A stretch of 64,000 nt of DNA from Nitrospinaceae bacterium (GTDB lineage Bacteria; Nitrospinota; Nitrospinia; Nitrospinales; VA-1), in contig JAJDAZ010000040.1 in NCBI GenBank assembly GCA_029261595.1, positions 1 to 64,000 of the forward strand, written 5' to 3'. The notes under the pieces were generated by a model. That model had not been told where the DNA came from. It did no database searches and worked only from the letters and a program-made list of their open reading frames with translations. Position 1 is the first letter of the stretch. Each line of letters starts with the position of its first letter. Below, piece by piece: positions 52,496-63,155 of the stretch. Both the position numbers and the translations under genes were made by a program.

Positions 52496-53206
52496 ATGAA
52501 ATTTGGCGATCGAATTGTTGATGGCTTTTTTCTCGAACGCCCCAACCGCTACCTCGCAAAAGTAACCATCGACGGCGAGGAAGTTTCCGCCCATGTTCCC
52601 GACCCCGGACGGCTTCCCGGCTTGATGATTCCCGGTCGCAAGGTTCGCCTGGTCCACAACCCCGGACCCAAGAGAAAAACCGATTACACCCTCGCATTGA
52701 TTAGGCACGGGCCCATCTGGGTTTCCGTCTATCCCGTGTTTGCCAATGCCCTGGTGAAGGATGCTTTGGGAAAACGCGCTCTGCCTTTTTTATCCGGCTA
52801 TGAAAATTTTTTCAGCGAAGTGAAAATGGGCAAGAGCCGTTTTGACTTCAAGCTGGAGTTTCCAGAGGGACCGGCATTTGTGGAAGTGAAGTCGGTGAGT
52901 CTGGTGGAAGACACGGTGGGGAAATTTCCCGACGCGCCGACCGAGAGAGGTGTGAAGCATTTAAAGGAGTTGATCGAATTGCAAAAGGAGGGGAAAAGGG
53001 CCGCCGTGTTGTTCGTTTCTCAACGGTCGGACACCCGGTCCATCATGCCCAACGACAGCATCGACCCTGAATTCGGGGGGTGGCTGAGAAAGGCCCACGC
53101 GCAGGGCGTTGAGTTGTTGGGTTGCAATTGCAAAGTCACGGCGTCCTCCATCTCTCTTAACCAACCCGTTGAAATTGTTTTGCCGCCATGCAAATTATTA
53201 AAATGA
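52496..53206 (+). CDS. sfsA: SfsA family DNA/RNA-associated nuclease-like protein
   Basis: This 236-residue protein of the SfsA family starts KFGDRIVDGFFLERPNRYLA. The OB-like N-terminal domain (VSAHVPDPGRLPGLMIPGRKV) is followed by a restriction-endonuclease-like core with DFKLEFPEGPAFVEVKSVSL and KRAAVLFVSQRSDTRSIMPN. The E-x-K catalytic style (EVKS) suggests a metal-dependent nuclease fold. The E. coli namesake affects sugar-fermentation genes, but its direct activity is disputed. Single gene after the nuo hairpins. Confidence 0.9.
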   Translation: MKFGDRIVDGFFLERPNRYLAKVTIDGEEVSAHVPDPGRLPGLMIPGRKVRLVHNPGPKRKTDYTLALIRHGPIWVSVYPVFANALVKDALGKRALPFLSGYENFFSEVKMGKSRFDFKLEFPEGPAFVEVKSVSLVEDTVGKFPDAPTERGVKHLKELIELQKEGKRAAVLFVSQRSDTRSIMPNDSIDPEFGGWLRKAHAQGVELLGCNCKVTASSISLNQPVEIVLPPCKLLK

Positions 53207-53207
53207 A

Positions 53208-53648
53208 TCACTTCAAAAATACACTCAGGTCGGGTTCCACCTGCCACTGTCCTTCATTCAATACCCATTTTTGGTCCACCATAATGGTTTTGAGCTGGTT
53301 ACTTGGAAGAACCGATATTTGATAACGGATGGTAACCATCGCTTTATTGAATTCTTTTTCCGCGCCATCGACGGTAATTTTTACCGGTTGATCGCCATCG
53401 AAGTATTGAATGTCCAGAATGGAATTTTCAAAAAAAGAGACATTATCTTTTATTTTGTTGGAATCTATCAGGAAATCCCGGCGGTTTTCCAGGGAAACGT
53501 AGACCACGCTGATGTCCATCATTTTTCCTGAAAACCGTTTATTGAATTGATAGACGTTTGTTTGCAGATCATGTTCCAACTTCGATATGGAGTATTGAGC
53601 GCAGGCAGAAAATAAGGCCAACAAAAGATAGATCTGGGTTGTTCTCAT
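53208..53648 (-). CDS. Predicted lipoprotein, unknown
   Basis: This protein of about 146 residues has signal peptide MRTTQIYLLLALFSA and lipobox FSAC, Cys near residue 16. The mature part is mostly beta (MDISVVYVSLENRRDFLID, AMVTIRYQISVLPS, KWVLNEGQWQVEPDLS). The C-terminal KWxxxxxxWxVEP stretch resembles small NTF2/DUF4440-like folds, though weakly. I start it at the second Met, which begins the signal peptide; the frame opens at 53681. The gene converges on sfsA with one base between stops. Confidence 0.6.
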   Translation of the reverse strand: MRTTQIYLLLALFSACAQYSISKLEHDLQTNVYQFNKRFSGKMMDISVVYVSLENRRDFLIDSNKIKDNVSFFENSILDIQYFDGDQPVKITVDGAEKEFNKAMVTIRYQISVLPSNQLKTIMVDQKWVLNEGQWQVEPDLSVFLK

Positions 53649-53785
53649 AAGAAGTGTGATTGCGGGGTTGGAATGGTTCATGAAACAGCCTCGTGTGGTA
53701 AGATTAGTGGCAATCCAAGGGTAGGTCGGTAAGAAATACCGTCTGACGCAATTGAAATTATAAAGGATTTTTTATTTAACCGCCA

Positions 53786-54697
53786 GTGTCGGGAAAAAAT
53801 TGCAGAGATTTTTTCTCATTTCTGTTTACCAAAATCATTCTCTTGAAAAAACCAGTCCGTTCAAAAGTTCAAACCCGTCGTAAGCCATTCTCTGGAAGGG
53901 GCCCTAAAAAATCACCGGTCCGGGAGTCCACTGCCTGGGATCAGGCCGCGCGTTGGTACGACGCGCTGGTGGGCGATCATGGGTCCGATTACCAGAAGGA
54001 CATCATTATGCCAGGTGCGTTCAAGCTCATGAACCTTACAAAAGGTGATCAGGTTCTGGACCTGGCCTGCGGGCAAGGGGTGTTTTCCCGTTTCCTGTCC
54101 TCCAAAGGCATGCAGGTGAAAGGGCTGGACGTGTCCGAGGAACTGATCGGTTTTGCACGCACACGTTCGAAACCTTCCATCAATTATCATTTGGCCGACG
54201 CCCGGAAACCAGACACTTTCAAGGAGGCGCATTTTGATGTGGTCGTCTGCCTTCTGGCGTTACAAAATATGGAAGAAATCGAAACTATCTTTCAAAACGT
54301 TTCCCGGTGGTTGAAACCGGACGGGCGATTCGTGATGGTCGTCACCCATCCCTGTTTTCGGATTCCCCGGCAAACCCACTGGGGCTGGGATGAAGAGAAA
54401 AAAATAGAATATCGCCGTGTGGACCGATACGCATCGGATCTTTCAATTCCCATCATCACACCGCCTGTGGCGGGTTCCAGCGGGCACACGCTGACCCATC
54501 ATAGATCTTTGCAAACTTATTTTACCGCATTGGCCGGAGCCGGAATGTGGGTGGAGGGCCTTAAGGAGTGGGCGTCTAAAAAGGAAAGCCAGCCAGGGAA
54601 ACGGGCCAAAGCCGAAAACCGGGCGCGCAAGGAAATCCCGCTTTTTTTATCCCTGTGCGCCAGGCCCGTTCCGGCAAAGCCTGATAAAAAGAGTTAA
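53786..54697 (+). CDS. Class I SAM-dependent methyltransferase
   Basis: This protein of up to 303 residues contains a Rossmann methyltransferase core. SAM-binding motif I is VLDLACGQGVFSRFL, motif II is KGLDVSEELIGFAR, the acidic loop is YHLADARK, and motif IV is FDVVVCLLALQNM. The substrate is unknown. The first 45 residues are basic and not family-like, so a later start (for example TTG 53843, or near WDQAARWYD) is possible; GTG 53786 has no clear ribosome site. It stands alone. Confidence 0.8.
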   Translation: MSGKNCRDFFSFLFTKIILLKKPVRSKVQTRRKPFSGRGPKKSPVRESTAWDQAARWYDALVGDHGSDYQKDIIMPGAFKLMNLTKGDQVLDLACGQGVFSRFLSSKGMQVKGLDVSEELIGFARTRSKPSINYHLADARKPDTFKEAHFDVVVCLLALQNMEEIETIFQNVSRWLKPDGRFVMVVTHPCFRIPRQTHWGWDEEKKIEYRRVDRYASDLSIPIITPPVAGSSGHTLTHHRSLQTYFTALAGAGMWVEGLKEWASKKESQPGKRAKAENRARKEIPLFLSLCARPVPAKPDKKS

Positions 54698-54761
54698 AAC
54701 CTTTTCAGGCTGGATAGATATCTAATCAATATCCGCAGAAATTTCAAAAGGTCGTCTAATA

Positions 54762-55127
54762 ATGGTCAGTTACACATACGAACTTCAGGACCCGAATATA
54801 TTATTGTCCAATATCCGCCAGGGGCTTGTAGCATTGGGCGGTGAGTGGACGGAAATAGCTCCTCTCCTGCGCGAGGGGCATGTGGAGTATAAACCTAAAA
54901 AAGTCAACCCTATGCGGTCGGGATATCAGTATGTGTACCAACGCGCCAAACTGGACATGACCATATATTTCCCCGAAAAAATTTTTGAACATTTACTTCA
55001 ATGGCTCGACCGGGAAAAGCTTGAGATCTTAAAGGCGGTGGTCCAATCTTCCCTGCAAAAACGCAGTGGATACGATATCAACGCATTTCATATTCGCGGC
55101 ATCATCGAGGAAGAAGCGGGAAAGTGA
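54762..55127 (+). CDS. Small hypothetical protein
   Basis: This 121-residue soluble protein has an even alpha/beta composition (MVSYTYELQDPNILLSNIRQ, WLDREKLEILKAVVQSS). The segment HVEYKPKKVNPMRSGYQY is basic and might bind nucleic acid. I do not recognise the family. A GTCGTC-rich leader without a good ribosome site precedes it. It converges on tgt, 4 bases between stops. Confidence 0.55.
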   Translation: MVSYTYELQDPNILLSNIRQGLVALGGEWTEIAPLLREGHVEYKPKKVNPMRSGYQYVYQRAKLDMTIYFPEKIFEHLLQWLDREKLEILKAVVQSSLQKRSGYDINAFHIRGIIEEEAGK

Positions 55128-55131
55128 TCCG

Positions 55132-57979
<2,848 letters not shown>

Positions 57980-58047
57980 AGTAGTCGCCCTGTAAATGGT
58001 GTGGAACCCGATGATCTTTAAATATAAGCCACAGAGTTCAAATCATA

Positions 58048-58959
58048 TCATTGTTGAGGCGGGCTTAACAATGCTTCGAGAATGGCTTTTTGCACGTGGA
58101 GCCGGTTTTCGGCCTGGTCGAATACGATGGAATTTTTCCCATCCATCACTTCAGAGCTGATCTCCATGTCCCGGTGGGCGGGCAGGCAGTGCATCACGAG
58201 GACCCCGTCGTTGGCGGCATCGACCAGGGCTTGATTGATCTGATACGGTTGCAGGCGTTTGATTTTTTCTTCCGATTCGCTTTCCTGTCCCATGCTGACC
58301 CAGACATCGGTGTAGATCACATCGGCATTCTGAACCGCTTCGAAAGCATCTTCCAGGATCTCCACTTTTCCCAGGGACCCCATTTCTTTAGGCCATTGGG
58401 GTTGATGGTCACTCGGACAGGCGACCGCCAGGTGAAAACCCATGACGGAAGCCGCCACCATCCAGGAATAGGTGACGTTGTTGCCATCGCCTAAATAGGC
58501 CACCTTGATTCCTTTCACCTTTCCGATCTTCTCCTGAATGGTGAATAAATCGGCCATGATCTGCACGGGATGATTCAGGTCCGTCAGCCCATTGATGACA
58601 GGGACGCTCGCGTGCCGGGCAAAATTGACAACTTCTTCGTGGTCGTAGGTCCGGATGACGATTCCATCCAGGTAACGGGAAAGCACCTTGGCGGAGTCTT
58701 CCACCGTTTCACCGCGAGTCAACTGAAGCTGATCGGTGGCCAAAAATAACGCCTGTCCTCCCAGTTCAAACATGCCGACTTCAAAAGAGATCCGGGTGCG
58801 GGTGGAGTGCTTGCTAAAGATCATCCCCAGGGATTTTCCCTTGAGCGGATGGTGGGGGATGTGGTCGATCCGTTTTTGTTTTAATTCGGCGGACTTCTCG
58901 AGAAGGGTTAAAATTTCCTCGCGACTGAAATCACTGATAGAAAGAAAATCTTTATTCAT
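58048..58959 (-). CDS. argF: Ornithine carbamoyltransferase
   Basis: This 303-residue enzyme makes citrulline from ornithine and carbamoyl phosphate in arginine synthesis. The carbamoyl-phosphate loop STRTRISFEVGMFELGG and the ornithine motif HCLPAHRDMEIS are intact. Also typical are FARHASVPVINGLTDLNHPVQI and KVAYLGDGNNVTYSWM. It begins 12 bases after the argD stop on the same strand. Confidence 0.96.
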   Translation of the reverse strand: MNKDFLSISDFSREEILTLLEKSAELKQKRIDHIPHHPLKGKSLGMIFSKHSTRTRISFEVGMFELGGQALFLATDQLQLTRGETVEDSAKVLSRYLDGIVIRTYDHEEVVNFARHASVPVINGLTDLNHPVQIMADLFTIQEKIGKVKGIKVAYLGDGNNVTYSWMVAASVMGFHLAVACPSDHQPQWPKEMGSLGKVEILEDAFEAVQNADVIYTDVWVSMGQESESEEKIKRLQPYQINQALVDAANDGVLVMHCLPAHRDMEISSEVMDGKNSIVFDQAENRLHVQKAILEALLSPPQQ

Positions 58960-58971
58960 AATGAAACCCGA

Positions 58972-60177
58972 TTATTTTAAATTAGCCTGTAATTTTTCCA
59001 GGCTTTGCGACAGGCTGGCGACCAGCCCGTCGATTTCCTTTTTGGTAATAACCAACGGGGGAATGAACCGGAGAATATTTTGTTTGATGCAATTGATCAG
59101 GTACCCCTCGCGCAGGCCATCTTCTACGATACTTCCCGCAGGTTGCTTGAGTTCCATGGCCAGAAGCATTCCGATACCACGAACCTCTTTGACGACGGAA
59201 AAACTTTTTTCCAGTTCCCGCAACCGTGAAATAAAATAGTCGCCTGTTTGTGCTGTTTTTTCCAGGAAGCCGGCTTTCGAGTAGACCTTGAAAGCCGCAA
59301 GCGCGGCGGAACAGGCTAGGGGGTTGCCTCCGAAGGTGGCGGCATGGGTTCCGGGAACGAATGATTTCATGACCTTGTTGGTCGCGGCCAAGGCTCCAAT
59401 GGCAACGCCTCCGCCAAGCGCTTTGGCAAGCGTCATGATATCGGGTTTGACGCCATAACTTTCATAGGCGAAGAGTTTGCCCGTCCGTCCAAATGCGGTT
59501 TGCACCTCATCAAAGATCAACAGCGAGCCATTCTTCGCGCATAATTTTTTCAGTTCTTTAAGATAATTTTTATCCGGCAGGTTGACGCCGCCTTCTCCCT
59601 GAATCGGTTCGACCAGAACAGCGCAGGTTTTGGATGAAAGTGCTTTCTTCACAGCCTCAAGGTTGTTGAAGGGAACGTATTTGAAACCCGGCAACAGGGG
59701 CGCGAACCCTTCGTGAAACTTTTTTTGCCCGGTGGCTGAGATGGCACCCATTGTGCGCCCGTGGAACGAGTCCTTCATGCTGATGATCTCGCGCCGAAAT
59801 TTTTCTCCCTTGTCGAAGAAGAACCGCCGGGCCAGTTTGATGGCGGCCTCATTAGCCTCGGCGCCACTGTTGCAGAAGAACACTTTATCCGCGAAGGAAT
59901 TCTGCGTCAGCGCTTTAGCGAGCAGGGATTGCGATTCGATATGGAAAAGATTGGAGACGTGTAAGAGTCTCCCGGCCTGTTGGCGAATGGCGGCAACCAC
60001 ATCGGGATGACAATGGCCTAAGTTGTCCACCGCGATTCCGGCGACAAAATCGGTGTATTGCTTGCCGGACGCATCCCAGACCTTGGTGCCTTTGCCACGG
60101 ACCAGGGCTATAGGAAAACGGCCATAGGTCGAGGCGACATGTTGTTCGGTCAACTTTGCGATTTCTTTATTATTCAT
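58972..60177 (-). CDS. argD: Acetylornithine aminotransferase
   Basis: This 401-residue class III PLP aminotransferase converts N-acetylglutamate semialdehyde in arginine synthesis and may also act in lysine synthesis. Motifs are VFFCNSGAEANEAAIKLAR, DSFHGRTMGAISATGQ, LIFDEVQTAFGRTGKLFAYE and the PLP lysine in MTLAKALGGGVAIGA. It is the first gene of the argD-argF pair and is divergent from comF. Confidence 0.96.
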   Translation of the reverse strand: MNNKEIAKLTEQHVASTYGRFPIALVRGKGTKVWDASGKQYTDFVAGIAVDNLGHCHPDVVAAIRQQAGRLLHVSNLFHIESQSLLAKALTQNSFADKVFFCNSGAEANEAAIKLARRFFFDKGEKFRREIISMKDSFHGRTMGAISATGQKKFHEGFAPLLPGFKYVPFNNLEAVKKALSSKTCAVLVEPIQGEGGVNLPDKNYLKELKKLCAKNGSLLIFDEVQTAFGRTGKLFAYESYGVKPDIMTLAKALGGGVAIGALAATNKVMKSFVPGTHAATFGGNPLACSAALAAFKVYSKAGFLEKTAQTGDYFISRLRELEKSFSVVKEVRGIGMLLAMELKQPAGSIVEDGLREGYLINCIKQNILRFIPPLVITKKEIDGLVASLSQSLEKLQANLK

Positions 60178-60314
60178 GAACTTTCAGATGCCCCGGATAG
60201 GGCCGACTTATTTACAGAAATCAGCAACTCTATCATAAAATTTTATTGATGAACATCCCAAATGGTCCCATAATTCAGTCCGATAAGCAGATATTCGACA
60301 GCAGAACAGGTGTG

Positions 60315-61124
60315 ATGATAATTTTAGAAAAAATATCGCGGCTGGGACGAGGGACTTTCGCCTCGTTTCTGGATTTGGTGTTCCCGCGCAACTGTCTGTA
60401 TTGTTCGAACAGCCGCAAGGGAGGGGGGGATTTTCTATGCGCTCTTTGCCAACAGGAAATCGCATATATTGAACCGCCTTATTGCCATTGCTGCGGCGTT
60501 CCCGCCGATATATCTTACGATTTCCCGACAGAGAATTTTGAATGCGCGGGGTGCCGGAAAAACCCGTTTTTTTTCGACTGCGCGAGGTCGCTGGGACATT
60601 ACGATGCGGCTCTTAAAAAATTAATCGGTCATTTCAAGTTTTGCAAACAGCCCGGCGTGATGAAAGACCTTGCGCCTTTTTTGGCCGATTATTTTAGAAG
60701 TCAGGAGGAATCCTGGGAAGGGTTTTACGTGGTCCCGGTGCCGCTTTATTTCAGGAGGATGAAAGAAAGGACGTTTGACCAGTCCTTTTTAATTGCCAGG
60801 GAGGTGGCGAGAACGCTGGGCCTTCCTCTGGCCAACGGTTTGTTGCGCCGGGTGCGCGACACCGATTCCCAGGCAAAAAAAACAAAAGCCGAACGGGCGA
60901 AAAATATCAAGGGTGCGTTCGAGGTCGATCGACCCGACAGGGTCGCTGGGAAAAATATCCTGTTGGTCGATGACGTGATGACCACAGGCGCGACAGCCAA
61001 CGAAGCGGCAAAAATGTTGAAGCGCTCAGGGGCCGGGCAAATACACGTATTCACCTTGGCCCGCGCATTGCCCTTTGGCAACGTGATAGAGAGCGCTTCA
61101 GATAAAGCCGATCAAATTATCTAA
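60315..61124 (+). CDS. comF: ComF-like phosphoribosyltransferase-domain protein
   Basis: This protein of about 269 residues has the N-terminal zinc-finger section CLYCSNSRKG...CALCQQEI...CHCCG...CAGC, four Cys pairs that can bind zinc. It is followed by a type I phosphoribosyltransferase domain with the PRPP loop ILLVDDVMTTGATANEAAKML. ComF is a DNA-uptake component in competent bacteria, but many relatives have unknown roles. I start it at ATG 60315 (AGGTG upstream); an upstream TTG frame start at 60246 is possible. Its stop overlaps the nhaD stop by 8 bases, convergent. Confidence 0.85.
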   Translation: MIILEKISRLGRGTFASFLDLVFPRNCLYCSNSRKGGGDFLCALCQQEIAYIEPPYCHCCGVPADISYDFPTENFECAGCRKNPFFFDCARSLGHYDAALKKLIGHFKFCKQPGVMKDLAPFLADYFRSQEESWEGFYVVPVPLYFRRMKERTFDQSFLIAREVARTLGLPLANGLLRRVRDTDSQAKKTKAERAKNIKGAFEVDRPDRVAGKNILLVDDVMTTGATANEAAKMLKRSGAGQIHVFTLARALPFGNVIESASDKADQII

Positions 61125-62445
61125 GACCAGCAGTGAGGAACCACCAGGAACCGATGCTGGCAAAATACCCCACCGCAATGGCCGGCGCCCATTTCAAATG
61201 GCTCATGAACCCATAATTTTCCCGGTCCACTCCCATGACCGCCACTCCCGCCGCAGAGCCGACAGAAAGCAGACTGCCCCCGACGCCGCAGGTCAGCGTG
61301 ATCAACAGCCATTGATCGAGCCCCATCGCAGGATCCATTTTAATGACGGCATACATGACCGGGATGTTGTCCACGATGGCGGATAAAATGCCGACGATGA
61401 TATTAGAGGCCGTTGGCCCAATGGTAGAGTAGAGGTTATCGCTCACCAAGGTCAGGTATCCGATGTATTGCAGGGCGCCAACGGCTGAGAGCACGCCGAA
61501 GAAAAACAGAAGCGTGTCGAATTCCACGCCTTCTACTTTTTTAAAGATATCGAAACGCGGTTGTTTTCTTCTATCATCTTCGACACCCAGGGCTTCCAGG
61601 AACGCTCTGTCTCCCCATCTTTTGAGATACCAGCCGAAAATCATGAGGGCGCCGAGACCCAGCATCATTCCCATGAACGGAGGCAGGTGCAGGAACTGGT
61701 GAAATGACACAGCCGTTGCAATGGTCGCGATTCCCAGACAGATGACAATTTTAGCCCCTGGTTTTAATTCCACAACTTCTTTGCTCCCTTCAGGCATTTC
61801 GTCCGGGACGAAGGGGTACATGATGGCGGCTGGAATGATCCAATTGATGACCGATGGAATCATCAGGTAAGCAAACTTCATCGTTTCGACTTTTCCTGCA
61901 GTCCAGACCATCAGGGTGGTGATGTCGCCAAAAGGGCTCCAAGCGCCCCCTGCATTAGCGGCAACGATAATATTGACGAAAGCGGGCACGATGAACTTGG
62001 CATTTCCACCGCTGACAGCCAAGGCTACGGTGGACATCAGTAAAGCACTGGTCAAGTTATCCGCCAGGGGCGATAGAAAAAATGTGATCAGCCCGGTGGC
62101 CCAAAATAATTTTTTGAAGCTCAAACCTTTTCTGAGCAACCAGGACCGTAAAGCTTCAAACACATTGCGCTCGTCCAGAGTATTGATATAAGTCATTGCT
62201 GAAAGGAGAAAGAAAAACAATTCCCCAATTTCAGCAATCAATTCTTTAAGGTGCTCGTGGGCGTGGCCCCCCACAGGATTCTGAGACTCATAAATCCCTA
62301 TTAAAGCCCACATGAAACAGCCAATGAAAATCACCGGCTTGGACTTACGCATGTGAACTTTTTCTTCAAAAACTACCAGGGTATAGGCCAGACAAAAACA
62401 AATAAGCGCCGTGTATCCAACCCAGGACGATGTCATATTGTGCAT
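61117..62445 (-). CDS. nhaD: NhaD-type sodium/proton antiporter
   Basis: This 442-residue inner-membrane antiporter of the ion-transporter superfamily has about twelve helices. Conserved features are the NPVGGHAHEHLKELIAEIGELFFFLLSAMTYI start region, LSPLADNLTSALLMSTVALAV and ANAGGAWSPFGDITTLMVW. It also has SAIVDNIPVMYAVIKMDP and GGSLLSVGSAAGVAVMG. It exports sodium using the proton gradient, which fits a marine organism. AAGGACC precedes the ATG. Confidence 0.92.
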   Translation of the reverse strand: MHNMTSSWVGYTALICFCLAYTLVVFEEKVHMRKSKPVIFIGCFMWALIGIYESQNPVGGHAHEHLKELIAEIGELFFFLLSAMTYINTLDERNVFEALRSWLLRKGLSFKKLFWATGLITFFLSPLADNLTSALLMSTVALAVSGGNAKFIVPAFVNIIVAANAGGAWSPFGDITTLMVWTAGKVETMKFAYLMIPSVINWIIPAAIMYPFVPDEMPEGSKEVVELKPGAKIVICLGIATIATAVSFHQFLHLPPFMGMMLGLGALMIFGWYLKRWGDRAFLEALGVEDDRRKQPRFDIFKKVEGVEFDTLLFFFGVLSAVGALQYIGYLTLVSDNLYSTIGPTASNIIVGILSAIVDNIPVMYAVIKMDPAMGLDQWLLITLTCGVGGSLLSVGSAAGVAVMGVDRENYGFMSHLKWAPAIAVGYFASIGSWWFLTAGLR

Positions 62446-62574
62446 ATTGAGGTCCTTATATTGACTATTAGGGGTAAATTAAATACTTTCAAGCCGAATG
62501 GGGCGGCTTATTATTTCCGAAATCTGATTGGGGATATCTTTAACAGTTACGGAAAATCTATATATGTATCTATA

Positions 62575-62865
62575 TTACAATAGATTAGAGATTTTGCGAA
62601 GCGAATTATCTGAATGGGCGGGTTTTATTTGCGCAATTTTTTTCGGAAAAACGATAAATTTGCTCCGTTCATTTGAATTTCCGGGGGTTATTATGTACTC
62701 CAGTTCGAAAGATTTTTTGAAAAAAATATTGGAATGAGGAATTACTTTAAGAATCTGGGTGTTATTTTCCCATATTATTATTTTCAACCGAGCTCTTCCA
62801 TGCAGTGAAAGCAGGGTAATCTGATGCGGAATAACGGGGGTCGAGTTTTCATAGAACCTCTCCAA
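62575..62865 (-). CDS. Doubtful AT-rich open frame
   Basis: A 96-residue open frame from TTG 62865, basic and aromatic (LKIIIWENNTQILKVIPHSN, RSKFIVFPKKIAQIKPAH), with GGAG just upstream. It overlaps in part a micro-ORF in another frame (62784-62852). Neither is strong. Recorded because 62446-63155 otherwise has no gene of normal size. Confidence 0.25.
   Translation of the reverse strand: MERFYENSTPVIPHQITLLSLHGRARLKIIIWENNTQILKVIPHSNIFFKKSFELEYIITPGNSNERSKFIVFPKKIAQIKPAHSDNSLRKISNLL
62784..62852 (-). CDS. Candidate 22-residue micro-ORF
   Basis: ATG at 62852 is preceded by GGAGAGG, five bases before it (GGAGAGGTTCT-ATG). The product, MKTRPPLFRIRLPCFHCMEE..., has a CxxC pair and ends LG. It lies 31 bases after the 38-residue micro-ORF at 62884-63000 on the same strand, a tandem arrangement. 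Reality is uncertain. Confidence 0.35.
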   Translation of the reverse strand: MKTRPPLFRIRLPCFHCMEELG

Positions 62866-62883
62866 AGTTATCAGCCTGAAGCT

Positions 62884-63000
62884 TTATTCCGGCAGTGGCC
62901 TGAGTGAGCCGAGGGTCAGCGGGAAGGCAGGGTAACCGTCGCAAAAGGCTCGATAATTTAAGCGTGGAAGGGCCGGTTTAGGGAGTGAAGAGTTGTTCAT
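62884..63000 (-). CDS. Candidate 38-residue micro-ORF
   Basis: ATG at 63000 has a perfect GGAGG in front (63003-63007). The product is Pro/Leu-rich (NNSSLPKPALPRLNYRAFC, then GYPAFPLTLGSLRPLP) with one Cys and no membrane segment. It lies in a GC-rich island within AT-rich intergenic DNA. The region from 63001 to 63155 holds no clear gene but must carry the promoter of the prenyl synthase. Confidence 0.4.
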   Translation of the reverse strand: MNNSSLPKPALPRLNYRAFCDGYPAFPLTLGSLRPLPE

Positions 63001-63155
63001 AACCTCCAAAAAAATAATAACTTCTATAGCTCTCCCGAAATAACGAATAAGATTGACTGTGAATCAATTTATGGTACTCTTTGCTCTACCGTAAGGGGAT
63101 ACTTGGTTAAGAAGTTAACTAGGCAAATGGAATTTAAAAAGAAATCATTGGTTCA

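Noticed and set aside
62528-62737. Plus-strand open frame of 69 codons after nhaD
   Set aside because: AT-rich, no ribosome site, overlaps a doubtful minus-strand frame; no family.
62870-62960. Possible riboswitch or structured RNA upstream of the prenyl synthase (GGCAGGGTAACCGTCGCAAAAGG region)
   Set aside because: Short resemblance to c-di-GMP riboswitch words, but word order and the second half are wrong; on the other strand the region reads as a micro-ORF with a good ribosome site.
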